Below are positions 53,345 to 62,007 of a DNA stretch of 64,000 nucleotides, in pieces; within the stretch, counting starts at the first letter, position 1, and each line of letters begins with the position of its first letter. This stretch comes from Candidatus Levyibacteriota bacterium (GTDB taxonomy: Bacteria > Patescibacteria > Microgenomatia > Levybacterales > UBA12049). The notes below the pieces were generated by a model. That model did not search any database and had not been told where the DNA came from. It worked only from the letters and a program-made list of their open reading frames with translations. The position numbers and the translations under genes are program-made. The DNA lies in the NCBI GenBank assembly GCA_029260965.1, contig JAJDCG010000001.1, forward strand, positions 248,001 through 312,000, in the 5' to 3' direction.

Positions 53345-54261
53345 GCATTGATAATACAAAAGACATATTATTTATAATCAATCCCAAAGCAGGCGATGGC
53401 AAGGCTTTTTCAAACTGGACTAAAGCAAGGGGAAGGTATGGGTTTTTGCCAAAAAATCCTGTGGATGTAACACGAGAGGATATAAAAAAAATTATTTTTA
53501 CAAAAAAGCCCAAAAAAATCGCAATAGGTGGCGGAGATGGTACGGTGAATGCTGTTGTTGGTGTTGTATCGGAAATGAAAAAAAAACCAGATCTTTGTAT
53601 AATTCCCCTTGGCTTCGGAAACGCTCTTTCATATTGTTTGGGAGCAGAGACAATAGACAAAGCGATAGAGGTGATTACTGATCCTTCTCGAAAAATAACA
53701 ATCGATCTCATGAAAACAAACATCAAAGAACACGAGATAGGGGTATTCAATATCAGTCTTGGTTATGATGCGCATATAGTGTTTGATATACAGAGGTTGC
53801 GCTATATAGGAATAGGATCATATGTGGTTTCGGCTGTTCAGAATATATTTACGCATCCTGAGAATGAGATTACCCTGACAATTGACCATGAAGTTAAGAT
53901 GACTGCAAAAGCATCCTCTCTTGCGATAGCAAATTGTCCTGTAATAGGTCAGAATTATATAATTTCTCCAAATGCTCGGATGAATGATGGGTTTTTGGAT
54001 TGTACTATTTTTTCGACAAAATATACTTATATCAGAAACTTGAGACTGAAGGGTTTCAAGCATCCTCTTTATTCAGATCTTGGAAAGGTTAGGTTTAAGG
54101 CAAGGCATATAAAAGTTGATGGAGAACCATTTTTACAAATAGATGGGGATCCTGTTGTACAGAAAGAGGGGGTTGAAATTGAGATAATTCCATCATGCAT
54201 TACCTTTTTGAGAAATAGTGATGATAAGATAGATCAGGAGTTCTTGCCTTTTGTAACATGA
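53341..54261 (+). CDS. Diacylglycerol kinase-like lipid kinase
   Basis: A 306-residue DAGK-catalytic-domain protein. It has the nucleotide-binding start FIINPKAGDGKA (residues 10-21), the key GGGDGTVNAVV loop (near 61-71) and IPLGFGNAL (near 90; GTGNDFA is usual). The C-terminal lobe has the DGEPFLQIDGDP segment. It phosphorylates diacylglycerol or a similar lipid alcohol at the membrane. Coupled by 4-base overlaps to the PHP gene before and the CarS-like gene after, so it likely supplies the lipid phosphate used by CarS. Confidence 0.87.
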   Translation: MSIDNTKDILFIINPKAGDGKAFSNWTKARGRYGFLPKNPVDVTREDIKKIIFTKKPKKIAIGGGDGTVNAVVGVVSEMKKKPDLCIIPLGFGNALSYCLGAETIDKAIEVITDPSRKITIDLMKTNIKEHEIGVFNISLGYDAHIVFDIQRLRYIGIGSYVVSAVQNIFTHPENEITLTIDHEVKMTAKASSLAIANCPVIGQNYIISPNARMNDGFLDCTIFSTKYTYIRNLRLKGFKHPLYSDLGKVRFKARHIKVDGEPFLQIDGDPVVQKEGVEIEIIPSCITFLRNSDDKIDQEFLPFVT

Positions 54262-54812
54262 TAGAAAGATTATTGTTTGTTCTATGGTTTTTTTTGCCAA
54301 GTGGTGTTGCCAACGTAGCGGCATTTTTTTCGGGTCAAGTTAGCTTTCTCAAGAGGTATAATGCTCCGGTTGATTTTGGATTAAAATTTAGAGGTAAAAG
54401 AATACTTGGTAGTAATAAAACAATAAGAGGATTTGTAGTTGGGATTATCTCGGCAATTGTAATTGTTTATTTTCAGATTTTTCTTTATTCGCAATTTGAA
54501 TTTATAAGAGGATTTGCTTACATTGACTACAGTTTGATAAACCCTTTACTTTTTGGTTTTCTTTCAGGATTCGGGGCGCTCGCAGGTGATAGTATAAAGA
54601 GTTTTTTTAAACGTCAGAATAAAATAGCGCCAGGGGTTTCATGGTTTCCTTTTGACCAGATAGATTTTATAATAGGCGGAATTATCTTTACTTCATTTTA
54701 TATACGTCTTAGTTTTTGGGATTATTTTTGGGTTTTGGCACTCTGGTTCTTGATTCATCCTTTTACAACATTTCTTGGCTTTCTTCTCAAATTAAAAAAA
54801 GAACCACTGTAA
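54258..54812 (+). CDS. CarS-like CDP-lipid synthase
   Basis: A 184-residue membrane protein with about five helices that matches the CarS family (CDP-archaeol synthase). Conserved stretches: GKRILGSNKTIRGFVVG (about 46-62), GDSIKSFFKRQ (near 112) and PGVSWFPFDQIDFIIGG (near 125). CarS transfers CMP from CTP to a lipid phosphate. In this operon it follows a lipid kinase and sits near a CDP-alcohol phosphotransferase and ino1, a set that could make inositol-type phospholipids. Whether the lipid is archaeal- or bacterial-type cannot be told. Confidence 0.85.
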   Translation: MIERLLFVLWFFLPSGVANVAAFFSGQVSFLKRYNAPVDFGLKFRGKRILGSNKTIRGFVVGIISAIVIVYFQIFLYSQFEFIRGFAYIDYSLINPLLFGFLSGFGALAGDSIKSFFKRQNKIAPGVSWFPFDQIDFIIGGIIFTSFYIRLSFWDYFWVLALWFLIHPFTTFLGFLLKLKKEPL

Positions 54813-54842
54813 AATCAATTTTCTGATTTATGTAATTTGTAT

Positions 54843-54848
54843 TATAAT
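54843..54848 (+). promoter_or_regulatory. -10 box of the DGR target gene
   Basis: TATAAT eight bases before the ATG at 54857, with a weak TTCTGA 16 bases upstream of it (54821-54826). The predicted mRNA start falls at the start codon (leaderless). Confidence 0.55.
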
Positions 54849-54856
54849 AAAATTAT

Positions 54857-56797
54857 ATGCCAGAAGCAGGTGCTGATTTTCTCAAAAAAAAATACGATCT
54901 TCACAATAGCCCAGAAGTTTTAAGCGCTGCAAGGAGAACGGAAATAAAAACGGGAAGAAGAGTGCTGCAATCTCCTGAACCACGTATCCAAAACTATCTT
55001 GCCCGCTTCAAAGAAATTGTTGATGAGAAAGATGAGGACAAGAAAAAAGAAAATATCCAAGCTCTGAAAAGAGTTCTTCTTCCCAAGTTCGTGACCAAAT
55101 TTAAGGATATCCCCGATAGTTACTGGAAGCTGCAAGAGCGAATACTCCGTGAACGCGGACAACAGGGAGATTATGACCGTTTCTCAGATGAAGAGAAGAA
55201 TAAGGCAAAACATGAGATCGCCGATGGTCTCTTGTCTGATCAGCAATCATCACTTGAGCAGTGGATTGATTATCTTGCATCGGATGACTCTTCATACATT
55301 CCTGATCATATAAAGTATTGGACATTTAGAAGCGTTATTGGCCTTGCTGAGTATGACAAAGACAAGAAAGAGTTTCCTGAAAGATCAAAAGGAACAGTTA
55401 AGATGTTTCCTGATATAAATCAAGAAGCCCTTTCTACCATGATTGATTGGTTTTTGAAGAATCAGAAAGGGGAACCCGTTACTCTTGAGGGATATGAAAG
55501 GGACCTGACTGATGAGCAGAAAAACCAAGCCAGACAATTTATCTCGCAGGAAAATTTTGCCAAGCTTTATGGTTTTGTCAATGAACTCATCAGGCCAATT
55601 CCAGAGCATCTTATTCCAATAACCAAAGGGAAATGGGTCAAGTATGAGCAGGGCTCGGATCACACTCCATTGGTGCAGTCAATACGCGGACGGGGAACAG
55701 GCTGGTGCACGGCTGGTGAAAATACCGCTAAAACCCAACTGGGAGGTGGAGATTTTCACGTTTTTTATTCCAACGATGATGATGACAATCCCACAATTCC
55801 CCGCATTGCAATCCGTATGGAGGGGGAAAAGATTGCTGAAGTTCGTGGAATTGCAGCCAAACAAAACCTTGATCCTTACATGACGGAAATACTTGAGAAA
55901 AAGCTTGATGAGTTCCCTGATAAAGACAAATATCTCAAAAAAGAACATGACATGAGACAGTTAACAGAGATTGATAAAAAAGTAAAAAGAGGGGAAGCGC
56001 TTGGAAAAGATGAACTTGTTTTTCTTTATGAAGTAGATTCCAAAATTCAAGGATTTGGGTATCAAAGCGATCCTCGCATTAACGAATTGAGAACTGGTAG
56101 AGATATGCACGAGGATATGCTGACTATTTTTGATTGTACAGAGGATCAAATTGCTCATGCAACAGACCAGATGAATGAAAACACCAAAGCCTATGTTGGT
56201 AAGCTTACTCCTGGAATTTTTGATCAAATTCAAAAATACAACATTGAGCATGTCTTTACTTCTTTTCCTGAAGGAAGAATACGGCTTGAGTCGCTCACAA
56301 TTGGTGGTAAGAGCGTAAAAGAGCTTCAAGAAGAAATGCGAAGTGAAAATATAAATATTAGTGGTTACGTAAGAGATATGCTGGAAAGTCCTGATTTTGT
56401 GACGCAACAAAATAAGGAAGACATTGATCTGGTTCGTTTGAAAGTTGGGGATCTTGGTTTGGGAGGAAGTCCCACGACTGATCAACTATATGAAAAAGCA
56501 AAAGAACTCGGGTTAGATTTGTGTCCTGCGGAAGTTGGACCGCAGATGCGGCTGACATATAAGGATCAACCCCTTTACGAATATTTCAATATAGGAATGA
56601 AACAAATTGCCGATTCCGATGGCTGTCCGGATGTCTTCACGCTGGATCACGGTGACGATGGTTTGTGGTTGAGTGACTATTGGGCAAGGCCGGAGGACGG
56701 GTGGGCGCCTGTCGATGAGTTTGTTTTTCGTCTCCGGCCGAGCGGAAGCGAGGCAAGCAAGTCTCCTTTGAAATTTTGGCCCTTTAGACATTCTTGA
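54857..56797 (+). CDS. DGR target (variable) protein
   Basis: A 646-residue protein without signal peptide or membrane helix, so apparently cytoplasmic. Residues 1-260 are charged and helical. A conserved-looking segment at about 280-340 contains GTGWCTAGENTA and PRIAIRMEGEKIAEVRG; it recalls PcfJ-like domains, but I cannot assign it. The last 130 residues form a distinct domain: LGLDLCPAEVGPQMRL, then the variable repeat (about 584-627) where the retroelement rewrites codons. Eighteen codons follow to the stop, mostly GC-rich. Changed residues versus the template include N to C, D, G, S, Y and A, K to T, R and E, and D to V. The variable face presumably binds a changing ligand; the ligand is unknown. 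Confidence 0.93.
   Translation: MPEAGADFLKKKYDLHNSPEVLSAARRTEIKTGRRVLQSPEPRIQNYLARFKEIVDEKDEDKKKENIQALKRVLLPKFVTKFKDIPDSYWKLQERILRERGQQGDYDRFSDEEKNKAKHEIADGLLSDQQSSLEQWIDYLASDDSSYIPDHIKYWTFRSVIGLAEYDKDKKEFPERSKGTVKMFPDINQEALSTMIDWFLKNQKGEPVTLEGYERDLTDEQKNQARQFISQENFAKLYGFVNELIRPIPEHLIPITKGKWVKYEQGSDHTPLVQSIRGRGTGWCTAGENTAKTQLGGGDFHVFYSNDDDDNPTIPRIAIRMEGEKIAEVRGIAAKQNLDPYMTEILEKKLDEFPDKDKYLKKEHDMRQLTEIDKKVKRGEALGKDELVFLYEVDSKIQGFGYQSDPRINELRTGRDMHEDMLTIFDCTEDQIAHATDQMNENTKAYVGKLTPGIFDQIQKYNIEHVFTSFPEGRIRLESLTIGGKSVKELQEEMRSENINISGYVRDMLESPDFVTQQNKEDIDLVRLKVGDLGLGGSPTTDQLYEKAKELGLDLCPAEVGPQMRLTYKDQPLYEYFNIGMKQIADSDGCPDVFTLDHGDDGLWLSDYWARPEDGWAPVDEFVFRLRPSGSEASKSPLKFWPFRHS
56606..56734 (+). other. 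DGR variable repeat (VR)
   Basis: 129 bases at the 3' end of the target gene that align without gaps to the template at 57075-57203 (constant offset 469). I count 20 differences: 19 at template adenines (to G mostly, also T and C) and one T-to-G at 56707. Non-adenine positions are otherwise identical, the hallmark of adenine-specific mutagenic retrohoming. The 3' end runs into an invariant T-rich stretch and then a GC-rich tail (56735-56760), where the initiation site would be expected. Confidence 0.97.
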
Positions 56798-56799
56798 AC

Positions 56800-56823
56800 C
56801 TTTGACTCTTTGATACTTTGACA
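56800..56823. repeat. Three tandem 8-base units after the target gene
   Basis: CTTTGACT, CTTTGATA, CTTTGACA in direct succession right behind the target stop codon. The third unit contains TTGACA. Low-complexity micro-repeat; function unknown. Confidence 0.7.
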
Positions 56824-56870
56824 CTTCGTTTCTTTCCAAATTTTTGTTATACTTTTCTTGGAGAGGTTTT

Positions 56871-57021
56871 ATGCAAATGGCTACGGCTTTTGCAGACTTT
56901 TCCGATGAATACAAAATTGAGAGCGCGGAAGGCTATGGTTTTCCGCGGAGGATTTGTATCTTATCTTAAAAAACAGAAGAGACTTGGTGTTTTGTACTGG
57001 CTGATTTTAGATCACAAGTAA
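56871..57021 (+). pseudogene. Possible small frameshifted gene between VR and TR
   Basis: A good ribosome binding site (GGAGAGG, 56860-56866) stands 4 bases before an ATG at 56871, notable because such sites are rare here. The frame gives 32 residues (starting MQMATAFADFSDEYKIES) to a TAA at 56969. Reading on in the +1 frame from about 56944 gives a further coding-like stretch ending at 57021 (GGFVSYLKKQKRLGVLYWL). One extra base near 56940-56945 would explain both. It could be a decayed small DGR-associated gene, a sequencing error, or chance. TATACT at 56848-56853 may start this transcript and the template RNA. The rest of 56798-57074 shows nothing else. Confidence 0.3.
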
Positions 57022-57074
57022 AATACAGCTAAATGTTTTTTTGCATAAGCAGTGAGATAGATGGTGCAAGGCGC

Positions 57075-57203
57075 ATTACCGATTCCGATGGCAATCCGAA
57101 TGTCTTCAAACTGAATCACAATGACGATGGTTTGTGGTTGAATGACAATTGGGCAAAGCCGAAGAACGAGTGGAATCCTGACAATGAGTTTGTTTTTCGT
57201 CTC
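57075..57203 (+). other. DGR template repeat (TR)
   Basis: Non-coding template matching VR. It holds 37 adenines by my count, many in AAT/AAC/AAA/AAG codon positions, so mutation replaces Asn and Lys codons with many amino acids but cannot easily create stops. It is open in the same frame as VR, as expected. Downstream, AAGCGAGGC at 57233-57241 matches 56746-56754 behind VR, but the offset there is 487 instead of 469, so an 18-base indel separates the core from this tail. The TR tail overlaps the stop codon of the antisense avd gene. Confidence 0.96.
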
Positions 57204-57230
57204 AGAAAGTGCCTTTCTTTTCCGCCCGCA

Positions 57231-57545
57231 TCAAGCGAGGCGGTTTTTCTTATATGAATTTTCCGAACTTCTTTTCCATCCCCCAAGCATTTTTCCAATT
57301 TCATCAAGTTTTAGGCCAACCACCTCGTAATGTTTGTGAGAAATTATTTTTCCCTCCCACGCTACGGAAATAAGAAACTTAAGAACATCCAGCGTCAAAA
57401 TACATTCTGAAATTTTTTCCGTTTTGTCTGATTTTTGGGTAAAATATGTAGTGTAGGAAAGCTCAAGCAGGTCAAGAAATTTATTTTCAATTCTTGAGCC
57501 GATCGTGAAGCGTGCACCTTTTGCAATATGAGGCGAAATATTCAT
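57231..57545 (-). CDS. avd: DGR accessory variability determinant (Avd), antisense to the other DGR parts
   Basis: A 104-residue all-helical protein from the ATG at 57545 (a TTG at 57554, with GAGGG just before it, would add three residues). ARFTIGSRIENKFLDLLEL near the start and LDEIGKMLGGWKRS near the end are hallmark stretches of the Avd four-helix bundle, and it has the usual length and basic character. Avd binds the reverse transcriptase and template RNA and is needed for retrohoming. It is coded on the opposite strand between TR and the RT gene. Its start region lies 13-22 bases from the RT start, so the two are divergent, and its end overlaps the TR tail. Confidence 0.9.
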   Translation of the reverse strand: MNISPHIAKGARFTIGSRIENKFLDLLELSYTTYFTQKSDKTEKISECILTLDVLKFLISVAWEGKIISHKHYEVVGLKLDEIGKMLGGWKRSSENSYKKNRLA

Positions 57546-57567
57546 CCAGATCAAATATCCCTCTTTG

Positions 57568-58620
<1,053 letters not shown>

Positions 58621-58632
58621 CTTCAGATATGT

Positions 58633-58638
58633 TATCAT
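58633..58638 (+). promoter_or_regulatory. -10 box of glgA
   Basis: TATCAT six bases before the ATG at 58645, giving a predicted leaderless start. No convincing -35 box. Confidence 0.4.
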
Positions 58639-58644
58639 ATAGGT

Positions 58645-60144
58645 ATGAAGATTTTATTTGTTGCGGCTGAAGTAGCGCCATTTGTATCTGTTGGGGGCCT
58701 TTCGCAAGTTACATATTTCCTACCAAGAGCATTAGCTGAGAAAGGTCATGATGTGAGAATATTTACTGCCAAATATGGAAAGATGGATGAGGATCCAAAG
58801 AAGAAATGGAATCTCAAAATGGAGGCAGAGCATCTTAGAGTGCCTTTTGATTCAGATATAAAAGAGTCTTTTATTTGCAATGTAAAATCTTATCAAGATA
58901 GAAAAAGCAGTGTAAAAACGTATTTTCTAGAGAATCGTGAATACTATGAACTTCGGGCAAATGTTTATGGATATAAAGATGATCATGTCAGATTTGCTTT
59001 GTTATCCAAAGGTGTTCTTGAGTGGCTCCTTGAGTCAAGGGGTATGGATAAATCGTGGTGGCCTGATGCAATACATGCTCACGATTGGCACACCGGTTAT
59101 TTGATTGATCTTGCTAAGCGAAATAAAAGATATAAAAGCACATTTGAAAAAACACCATTTCTTTTTACAGTACATAATTTTCATTTACAGGGAAATTATG
59201 ACTTCCGTTTTTGTCCAAAAGAGAATTTCGATGATGGCTCATCACAGTTAAAGTCTATTCATGATCCCAAGCAGCAAACTCAAAATCCACTAAAAAGGGG
59301 AATACTTTATGCAGATGCAGTCAATACGGTAAGTCCTACACATGCGGTTGAGGTTTTGAGGCCTGAGTATTCAAGGGGGCTTGGGGATGTGATCAGGCTG
59401 GCAAGAGGTAAAATAACTGGTATATTAAATGGATTAGATTATGGCGATTTTTCTCCATCAAAAGACAAGAAAATAAGAAAAAGATTTGATGAACACAATT
59501 TTATAGATGCAAGACATGAGAATAAAAAAGATCTACAAAAGTTATTTGGTCTTCCTCAGGGTTCAAAACGTCCTGTTTTAGCGTTCAGTGGACGCTTGGT
59601 TGAGCAAAAAGGTATAGATTTTATACTTGATGTATTGCCGCACTTATTGTTAGAGAGACCTGATGTTCAGGTAGTTATCTTGGGTAGTGGTGATGATAGA
59701 TACAGGCTTGAGTTGTCTGTTCTCCAGAAGAAATTTCCAGACCAGATCGGGCTTCATCTTAGAAGTGATTTTAAATTGCCAAGAAAAATTTTTGCTGGCG
59801 CTGACATAATGCTAATCCCAAGTCATTTTGAGCCAGGTGGGATAATAGCACTTGAAGCGCTCAGATTTGGCTGCGTACCGATAGTCAGGCGTACTGGAGG
59901 ATTAAATGATGTTATCGAGGATTTTGATCCTGGATCAAAAGCAGGAAATGGATTTTCGTTTATTAATAGAGATCCGTGGGCATTGTATGGTGCAATTATT
60001 GAAGCGCTTACAATTTATAAAAATAACCGTATGTGGAATGTTGTTGTGAGAAATTGTATGATGTCTGATTTTTCATGGGAGTACTCAGCAGGCGAGTATG
60101 ATAAATGGTATAAAAATATCATAGAAAGGAAGAAAAATGGATAA
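58645..60144 (+). CDS. glgA: Glycogen/starch synthase (GT5)
   Basis: A 499-residue synthase with the two-lobed GT-B fold. The N-terminal ADP-glucose loop reads VSVGGLSQVTYFLP (KxGGL region; Lys replaced by Ser), HAHDWHTG lies near residue 150, and the C-terminal EPGGIIALEALRFG with IVRRTGGLND forms the donor site. It extends alpha-1,4-glucan from a sugar nucleotide. Its end overlaps glgP by 8 bases, so storage polymer synthesis and breakdown are encoded together. The KxGGL change makes donor preference uncertain. Confidence 0.9.
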   Translation: MKILFVAAEVAPFVSVGGLSQVTYFLPRALAEKGHDVRIFTAKYGKMDEDPKKKWNLKMEAEHLRVPFDSDIKESFICNVKSYQDRKSSVKTYFLENREYYELRANVYGYKDDHVRFALLSKGVLEWLLESRGMDKSWWPDAIHAHDWHTGYLIDLAKRNKRYKSTFEKTPFLFTVHNFHLQGNYDFRFCPKENFDDGSSQLKSIHDPKQQTQNPLKRGILYADAVNTVSPTHAVEVLRPEYSRGLGDVIRLARGKITGILNGLDYGDFSPSKDKKIRKRFDEHNFIDARHENKKDLQKLFGLPQGSKRPVLAFSGRLVEQKGIDFILDVLPHLLLERPDVQVVILGSGDDRYRLELSVLQKKFPDQIGLHLRSDFKLPRKIFAGADIMLIPSHFEPGGIIALEALRFGCVPIVRRTGGLNDVIEDFDPGSKAGNGFSFINRDPWALYGAIIEALTIYKNNRMWNVVVRNCMMSDFSWEYSAGEYDKWYKNIIERKKNG

Positions 60145-61843
60145 TATCGAGAAGTGGTTTGAGAATTTTAACAAATCCATGCAATTTGAACTCCTCTCCA
60201 AAAGACCGATTGCTTATTTTTCAGTTGAGTATGCGCTTTCTCCGAAGCTGCCAACGTATGCAGGAGGGCTGGGTGTATTGGCAGGAGATTATGTGAGGGA
60301 GCTAGGTGATCGTGGCATTCCTGCGGTAGCAGTAGGTCTGTATTATCAAAATAAATATGGGGTACTTGATAAGCCGCATGTTAGGAGTAACGGGGATATT
60401 ACAAATCCTCGTGATCAGGGATTGATACCTGTTCTAGATGCAAATGGAAAATCAGTAACTGTAGAAGTGCCGATAGAGGATCATGTAGTATATGCGAAAG
60501 CATGGATTTGGCAGCAAGATTCAATACCTGTTTATCTTTTAGATACTGACGTAGAGGAGAATTCTCATGCAGATCGCGAGATAGGGTATCAGCTTTATGA
60601 CTCAGATAAAGAAACAAGACTCAAACAAGAAATGGTTCTAGGGATAGGGGGGTATAGACTTCTTGAAAAGCTCCAAATCCAACCATCAATTTATCACATG
60701 AATGAGGGCCATTCAGCGATGCTTTATTTGGAGATCATAAGACATGAAATGGAGAAAAGAAAAATAGGATTTAATGATGCTATGCAGCTTTCAACTCATC
60801 ATGTAGTTTTTACCAATCACACACTGGTTGCATCAGGAAATGAAATCTTTAGAAATGATCTCATATCGTTTCTCCTAGCCCGTTATGCAGGTGAGATTGA
60901 GGTACCAATTTCAGACATATTAGCACTTGGAACAATAGAGGATTCTAATAGTTTTTCAATGTCACTTTTATCATTGAAGCTTGCAGGGAAGATAAATGCT
61001 GTAAGTAGTGTGCATGCTAGAGAGGCAGCAAAGTCTTGGACGAATTATGAAATAGAATATGTTACGAACGGAATACACATGAAGACATGGGATAAAGTAG
61101 GCGAAACGCTAGCCTCAGATAATCGGGAGAATAATCTTTTTGAAAAACATAAAGAGAACAAAAGGGAGCTTATTAAATATTTAAATATGAATAAAAGAAG
61201 CGAATGGAGCGAAAATGATTTGATTATTGGTTGGGCGAGAAGAATGGTTCCTTATAAAAGGCCTATGAGTATGCTTGGGGACATAGAACGATTTCGAAAA
61301 CTTACAACAGAAAAAAACAGACCAGTTAGGATCATCATGGGAGGAGTCGCACATCAATCTGATGATGAAGGGCGAGAAATGATAAAAAGCATAAAAGGCA
61401 TCATTGAGGAGAAGCTTTCAGATACCGCAATTTTTCTTGACGATTATAGTGTGACGCTCTCAAAATTGCTTGTTAGCGGTTGTGATTTATGGCTTAATAC
61501 TCCTGTGATAGGATCCGAGGCTTGTGGCACAAGTGGCATGAAGGCAGCATTAAATGGTACTCTTGTTTTCAGTACAAGTGATGGCTGGGTTGACGAGGTA
61601 AATACTGCAGAGATTGGTTGGGATATAAATAGCGAGGGCGTTGAGGAGAGCATTCTTGATGTATTGGAATATGATATATTGCCTTTATTTTATTCAGAGG
61701 ACTTGAGTAAATGGTATGCCCGCATGAAAGTTGCTAGAAATACGATTAAAGAGCGTTTTTTAACAACAAGAATGTTAAAGGAGTATTTGGAGAAATTATA
61801 TATTCCCATAATTGATGTGTCATTATCACATTATGATTCTTGA
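60137..61843 (+). CDS. glgP: Alpha-glucan phosphorylase (short GT35)
   Basis: A 568-residue short-form glucan phosphorylase. FSVEYALSPKLPTYAGGLGVLAGDY is split between catalytic start and glucan site; HMNEGHSAM lies near residue 192, YVTNGIHMKTW near 310 and EACGTSGMKAALNG near 460-473, where the Lys should carry pyridoxal phosphate. It releases glucose-1-phosphate from alpha-1,4-glucan using phosphate. Together with glgA it forms a two-gene glycogen module; no branching enzyme or ADP-glucose pyrophosphorylase lies in the window. Confidence 0.92.
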   Translation: MDNIEKWFENFNKSMQFELLSKRPIAYFSVEYALSPKLPTYAGGLGVLAGDYVRELGDRGIPAVAVGLYYQNKYGVLDKPHVRSNGDITNPRDQGLIPVLDANGKSVTVEVPIEDHVVYAKAWIWQQDSIPVYLLDTDVEENSHADREIGYQLYDSDKETRLKQEMVLGIGGYRLLEKLQIQPSIYHMNEGHSAMLYLEIIRHEMEKRKIGFNDAMQLSTHHVVFTNHTLVASGNEIFRNDLISFLLARYAGEIEVPISDILALGTIEDSNSFSMSLLSLKLAGKINAVSSVHAREAAKSWTNYEIEYVTNGIHMKTWDKVGETLASDNRENNLFEKHKENKRELIKYLNMNKRSEWSENDLIIGWARRMVPYKRPMSMLGDIERFRKLTTEKNRPVRIIMGGVAHQSDDEGREMIKSIKGIIEEKLSDTAIFLDDYSVTLSKLLVSGCDLWLNTPVIGSEACGTSGMKAALNGTLVFSTSDGWVDEVNTAEIGWDINSEGVEESILDVLEYDILPLFYSEDLSKWYARMKVARNTIKERFLTTRMLKEYLEKLYIPIIDVSLSHYDS

Positions 61844-61872
61844 ATTTTGGAATGTTAATTAATGGTGCGGGG

Positions 61873-61902
61873 TTGACATCATAAAGTTACTAAAACTACA
61901 AT
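61873..61902 (+). promoter_or_regulatory. corA promoter and leader
   Basis: TTGACA at 61873-61878, 18-base spacer, TACAAT at 61897-61902. The leader of about 100 bases contains tandem TATAATAC units (about 61939-61954) that could be a second -10 box. A clear Shine-Dalgarno AAAGGAG (61995-62001) precedes the corA ATG at 62008. No known Mg2+ riboswitch could be recognised. Confidence 0.65.
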
Positions 61903-62007
61903 TAAATTGAGGGTGGAAAATTTATGCAGTTGGTAGTATAATACTATAATACTAATTATAAATTTTTAGGCCACTTTTACTTTTTTTACGCACAAAGGAG
62001 AATTATT

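Noticed and set aside
57033..57257. Open frame of 74 codons covering the template repeat
   Set aside because: It is open because TR matches the coding VR in frame; its ends do not correspond to a gene and its 3' part overlaps avd.
61935..61956. Tandem TATAATAC units in the corA leader as a regulatory repeat
   Set aside because: Only two units in very AT-rich sequence; could simply be overlapping -10-like boxes.
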